A DNA stretch of 64,000 nt from Streptomyces sp. AV19 (GTDB taxonomy: Bacteria > Actinomycetota > Actinomycetes > Streptomycetales > Streptomycetaceae), in assembly GCF_015999245.1 (NCBI RefSeq), contig NZ_JAEAMR010000022.1, positions 399,703 through 463,702 on the forward strand, read 5' to 3'. The number at the start of each line of letters is the position of its first letter. Position 1 is the first letter of the stretch. The notes below the pieces were generated by a model. It saw only the letters and a program-made list of their open reading frames with translations, did not search any database and was not told the origin of the DNA. Made by a program: the position numbers and the translations under genes. Positions 62,020-64,000 of this stretch are shown here, piece by piece.

Positions 62020-62931
62020 GTGACCAACCGCGCTCTCTCGCGCATCGTGACCGCGGCCATCGCGGTCGCCCTCGTCGGCACCACGGCCGGCACGGCCCTG
62101 GCGGACGGCCCGGCCGTTCCCCCGGCCGCCCAGCTGAGCATCGAAGCGACCGCGAGGACCGCCGACTTCGGCACGCCGACCGGCTCGGCACCGCAGCTGG
62201 CGGTCAACGCCCTCGCCAAGAACGGCCAGCTGTACTACTACCAGCTCAACGGCAAGGGCGGCCTCACGGCCCGCAAGGCGATGAAGAGCACCGCCAAGTC
62301 CCGGAACGCCTGGAAGCAGTTCAAGATGGTGGCCCAGCGCCACACGTCGTACGGCGACTCCGACGGCGTCTACATGCTCCACAACACCAACGACGTGGTG
62401 TACAAGACCAACAGCGGCTTCACCGACGTCGTCGGCACCAAGTGGGGCATGTACGACACCCTCTTCTCCCCCGGCAACCTCGGCGGCTCCAGGGACTCCG
62501 ACCTCCTCGCCCGTGACAAGTCGGGCGTCCTGTGGGTCTACAAGGCCGACATCATCGGCAAGCTCTCGGCCCGCAAGAAGGTGGGCGGCGGCTGGGGCCA
62601 GTTCACCCAGATCACCGGCCGCGGCGATCTCAACGGCGACGGGAGGACCGACATCGTCGCCCGGGACAAGAAGGGCGTCCTCTGGCTCTACAAGGGCACC
62701 GGCGACATCAACAAGCCCTTCGCCGGCCGCTCCAAGGTCAGCGGCGGCTGGAACAAGTACAACCTGCTGGTCGCCACCGGTGACGTCGACGGCGACCGCA
62801 GGAGCGACCTGCTCGCCCGTGACAAGGGCGGCGTGATGTGGCTCTTCAAGGGCACCGGCAAGCAGGCCGCGCCCTTCGGCGCCCCGGTCAAGCTGGGCGG
62901 CGGCTGGAACGAGTACCGCCTGGTCTTCTGA
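62020..62931 (+). CDS. Secreted VCBS/FG-GAP-repeat protein, paralog 2
   Basis: 303 aa from the GTG at 62020, chosen because TGGAG lies 6 nt upstream; the ATG at 62008 would remove that site from the leader. Signal peptide SRIVTAAIAVALVGTTAGTA is nearly the same as in paralog 1. The C-terminal half keeps the repeat units LLARDKSGVLWVYK, KVGGGWGQFTQITGRGDLNG and VSGGWNKYNLLVATGDVDG; the N-terminal portion has diverged. The spacer before it is a pyrimidine-rich CCTCCTTTTCCTTTCTTTTC tract. Confidence 0.83.
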   Translation: MTNRALSRIVTAAIAVALVGTTAGTALADGPAVPPAAQLSIEATARTADFGTPTGSAPQLAVNALAKNGQLYYYQLNGKGGLTARKAMKSTAKSRNAWKQFKMVAQRHTSYGDSDGVYMLHNTNDVVYKTNSGFTDVVGTKWGMYDTLFSPGNLGGSRDSDLLARDKSGVLWVYKADIIGKLSARKKVGGGWGQFTQITGRGDLNGDGRTDIVARDKKGVLWLYKGTGDINKPFAGRSKVSGGWNKYNLLVATGDVDGDRRSDLLARDKGGVMWLFKGTGKQAAPFGAPVKLGGGWNEYRLVF

Positions 62932-62983
62932 CCGGCCCCCCGGTCACCCTGGGTAAAGGGTCTGTAAACTCACCCCGAACCCC

Positions 62984-63019
62984 GAGCGGGGCGCTCCGTA
63001 TCCGCGGAGCGCCCCGCTC
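62984..63019 (+). terminator. Perfect 15-bp hairpin after VCBS paralog 2
   Basis: GAGCGGGGCGCTCCG (62984-62998) pairs exactly with CGGAGCGCCCCGCTC (63005-63019) across a 6-nt loop, between paralogs 2 and 3. The TAAAGG and TAAACT stretches just before it could mark the promoter of paralog 3. Confidence 0.85.
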
Positions 63020-63048
63020 TGCGCATCCCGAGCCAGGGAGTCACTTCC

Positions 63049-63951
63049 ATGACCGAAGTCCCCACCCGCCGCCGCGCGTTCGCGCGCCTCGTCACCGCCG
63101 CGACGGCCGTCGCCCTCGTCGGCACCACGGCCGGCACGGCCGCGGCCGGCGCCCTCCCGCCCGCCGGGAAGGCCCTCAGGCCCTCCGCCGCCGCGAAGGC
63201 GGATTTCTCGCCGAACGCCCCCTTCTTCCCGGTCCAGGCGATCAACCGGCAGGGCGACGCGTACTTCTACCTCCCCAGCGGCAAGGGCGGGTTGTCGTCC
63301 CGCGAGCACAGCGGCGCCGGCCTCGGGGACCTGAAGGCCGCGACCCAGGTCGACCACGACCGCGACGGCGTGGCCGAGGGCGTCTACTTCCTCACCGAGG
63401 CCGACGACCTGGGCTACATGACGGACGCGATGAAGGAGCCCCGCCGCGTCGCCACCGACTGGGGCCAGTACAACAGCCCCTTCTCCCCCGGCACCCTCGG
63501 CGGCTCCAAGCAGTCCGACATCCTCGTCCGCGACCGCCAGGGCACCCTGTGGCTCTATCTCGCCAAGGCCGACGGCTCGCTCTCCGGCCGCAAGAAGGTC
63601 GGCACCGGCTGGGGCGGTTACACGGCCATCACCGGCCGCGGCGACCTCACCGGCGACGGCCGCACCGACATCGTCGCCCGCGACAAGCAGGGCACGCTCT
63701 GGCTCTACCCGGGCACCGGCAACGCCGACAAGCCCTTCACGTCCCGCAAGAAGATCGGCGGCGGCTGGAACCAGTACAACCTCCTCCTCGGCACCGGCGA
63801 CGTGGACCTCGACGGCCGCGCGGACCTGCTGGCCCGCGACGGCAAGGGCGCTCTGTGGCTCTACAAGGGCACGGGCAAGGCGTCGTCCCCGTACAAGTCC
63901 CGCGTACAGATAGGCAAGTCGGGCTGGAACCAGTACCGCCTGGTCTTCTGA
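63049..63951 (+). CDS. Secreted VCBS/FG-GAP-repeat protein, paralog 3
   Basis: 300 aa. ATG at 63049 with CAGGGAG upstream. Signal peptide ARLVTAATAVALVGTTAGTA as in the other two. Repeats ILVRDRQGTLWLYLAK, KVGTGWGGYTAITGRGDLTG, KIGGGWNQYNLLLGTGDVDL and LLARDGKGALWLYKGTGKAS follow, ending SGWNQYRLVF. The C-terminal repeats are the most conserved part among the trio, which points to recent tandem duplication. Confidence 0.85.
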   Translation: MTEVPTRRRAFARLVTAATAVALVGTTAGTAAAGALPPAGKALRPSAAAKADFSPNAPFFPVQAINRQGDAYFYLPSGKGGLSSREHSGAGLGDLKAATQVDHDRDGVAEGVYFLTEADDLGYMTDAMKEPRRVATDWGQYNSPFSPGTLGGSKQSDILVRDRQGTLWLYLAKADGSLSGRKKVGTGWGGYTAITGRGDLTGDGRTDIVARDKQGTLWLYPGTGNADKPFTSRKKIGGGWNQYNLLLGTGDVDLDGRADLLARDGKGALWLYKGTGKASSPYKSRVQIGKSGWNQYRLVF

Positions 63952-63971
63952 ACCGGCGGAACGCCGAAGGG

Positions 63972-64000
63972 CCGCACCCCCGTCCTCGACGGGGATGCGG
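63972..64000 (+). terminator. Hairpin terminator after VCBS paralog 3
   Basis: CCGCACCCCCGTC (63972-63984) and GACGGGGATGCGG (63988-64000) form a 13-bp stem with one mismatch and a CTC loop, 20 bp after the stop codon; it reaches the window edge. Confidence 0.8.

Noticed and set aside
1..64000. tRNA genes, attachment sites, IS elements or a replication origin
   Set aside because: The gene-free gaps were read on both strands; none showed a cloverleaf with a GGTTCGA-type arm, transposase motifs or DnaA-box clusters.

Overview
The window is high-GC DNA with strong third-position G/C bias, many GTG starts, translationally coupled 4-nt overlaps and GGAGG-type ribosome sites. Gene content and order (murC-msrB, hemE with a DUF3000 gene, a response regulator, RNase D and fadAB, then dxs, xylFGH, a ROK regulator and ngcEFG) point to a Streptomyces chromosome. 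From memory, the second half runs like the S. coelicolor core between hemE and ngcE. I see no tRNA, rRNA, CRISPR array, IS transposase or replication origin.

Bases 1-10517: trehalose-from-glycogen genes glgX (3' part), treY and treZ. treY and treZ are separated by about 5 kb of accessory DNA holding a lipoprotein gene, a decayed second copy of the treY 3' end, an XRE/DUF397 pair divergent from a degenerate Nudix gene, a 431-bp imperfect palindrome and a wrecked flavin disulfide reductase.

Bases 10644-21741: housekeeping and miscellaneous genes: a helicase-associated-domain protein, msrB, murC, a RibD-like reductase, zapE, a polysaccharide deacetylase lipoprotein, a small zinc-ribbon protein, an ABC pair, a PTH2-type peptidyl-tRNA hydrolase and a truncated BlaI-like repressor. 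Bases 21862-28839: an EfeO/EfeB iron-uptake pair coupled to a secreted phosphoesterase with an LPXTG-like tail, a NERD protein and a secreted S33 peptidase.

Bases 28986-36073: coproporphyrin-dependent heme genes hemQ, hemY and hemE, with a protocatechuate block (pcaF-pobA-pcaHG) between hemY and hemE. Bases 36165-42646: DUF3000 gene, orphan response regulator, RNase D, and the fadA/fadB beta-oxidation pair. Bases 42814-47627: a propeller-like hypothetical, an APC permease, and dxs carrying an out-of-frame deletion.

Bases 48167-63951: sugar and glycan use. xylFGH (xylose-type importer), rok7B7 and ngcEFG (N-acetylglucosamine/chitobiose-type importer) lie together, followed by a large secreted GH92 alpha-mannosidase and three tandem secreted VCBS/FG-GAP-repeat proteins. 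The mannosidase could trim glycans outside the cell while NgcEFG takes up aminosugars and the ROK protein coordinates expression.

Two dispersed intergenic repeat motifs recur at gene ends throughout: A, a stem-forming CCGTCCGGCGTTTGAGGAC-type unit, and B, a GAAACGGTGAAAGGGCGGGG-type unit. Short tandem repeats also sit in several leaders and gene tails. Coordinates were read by eye and functions inferred from recognised motifs; no database search was run.
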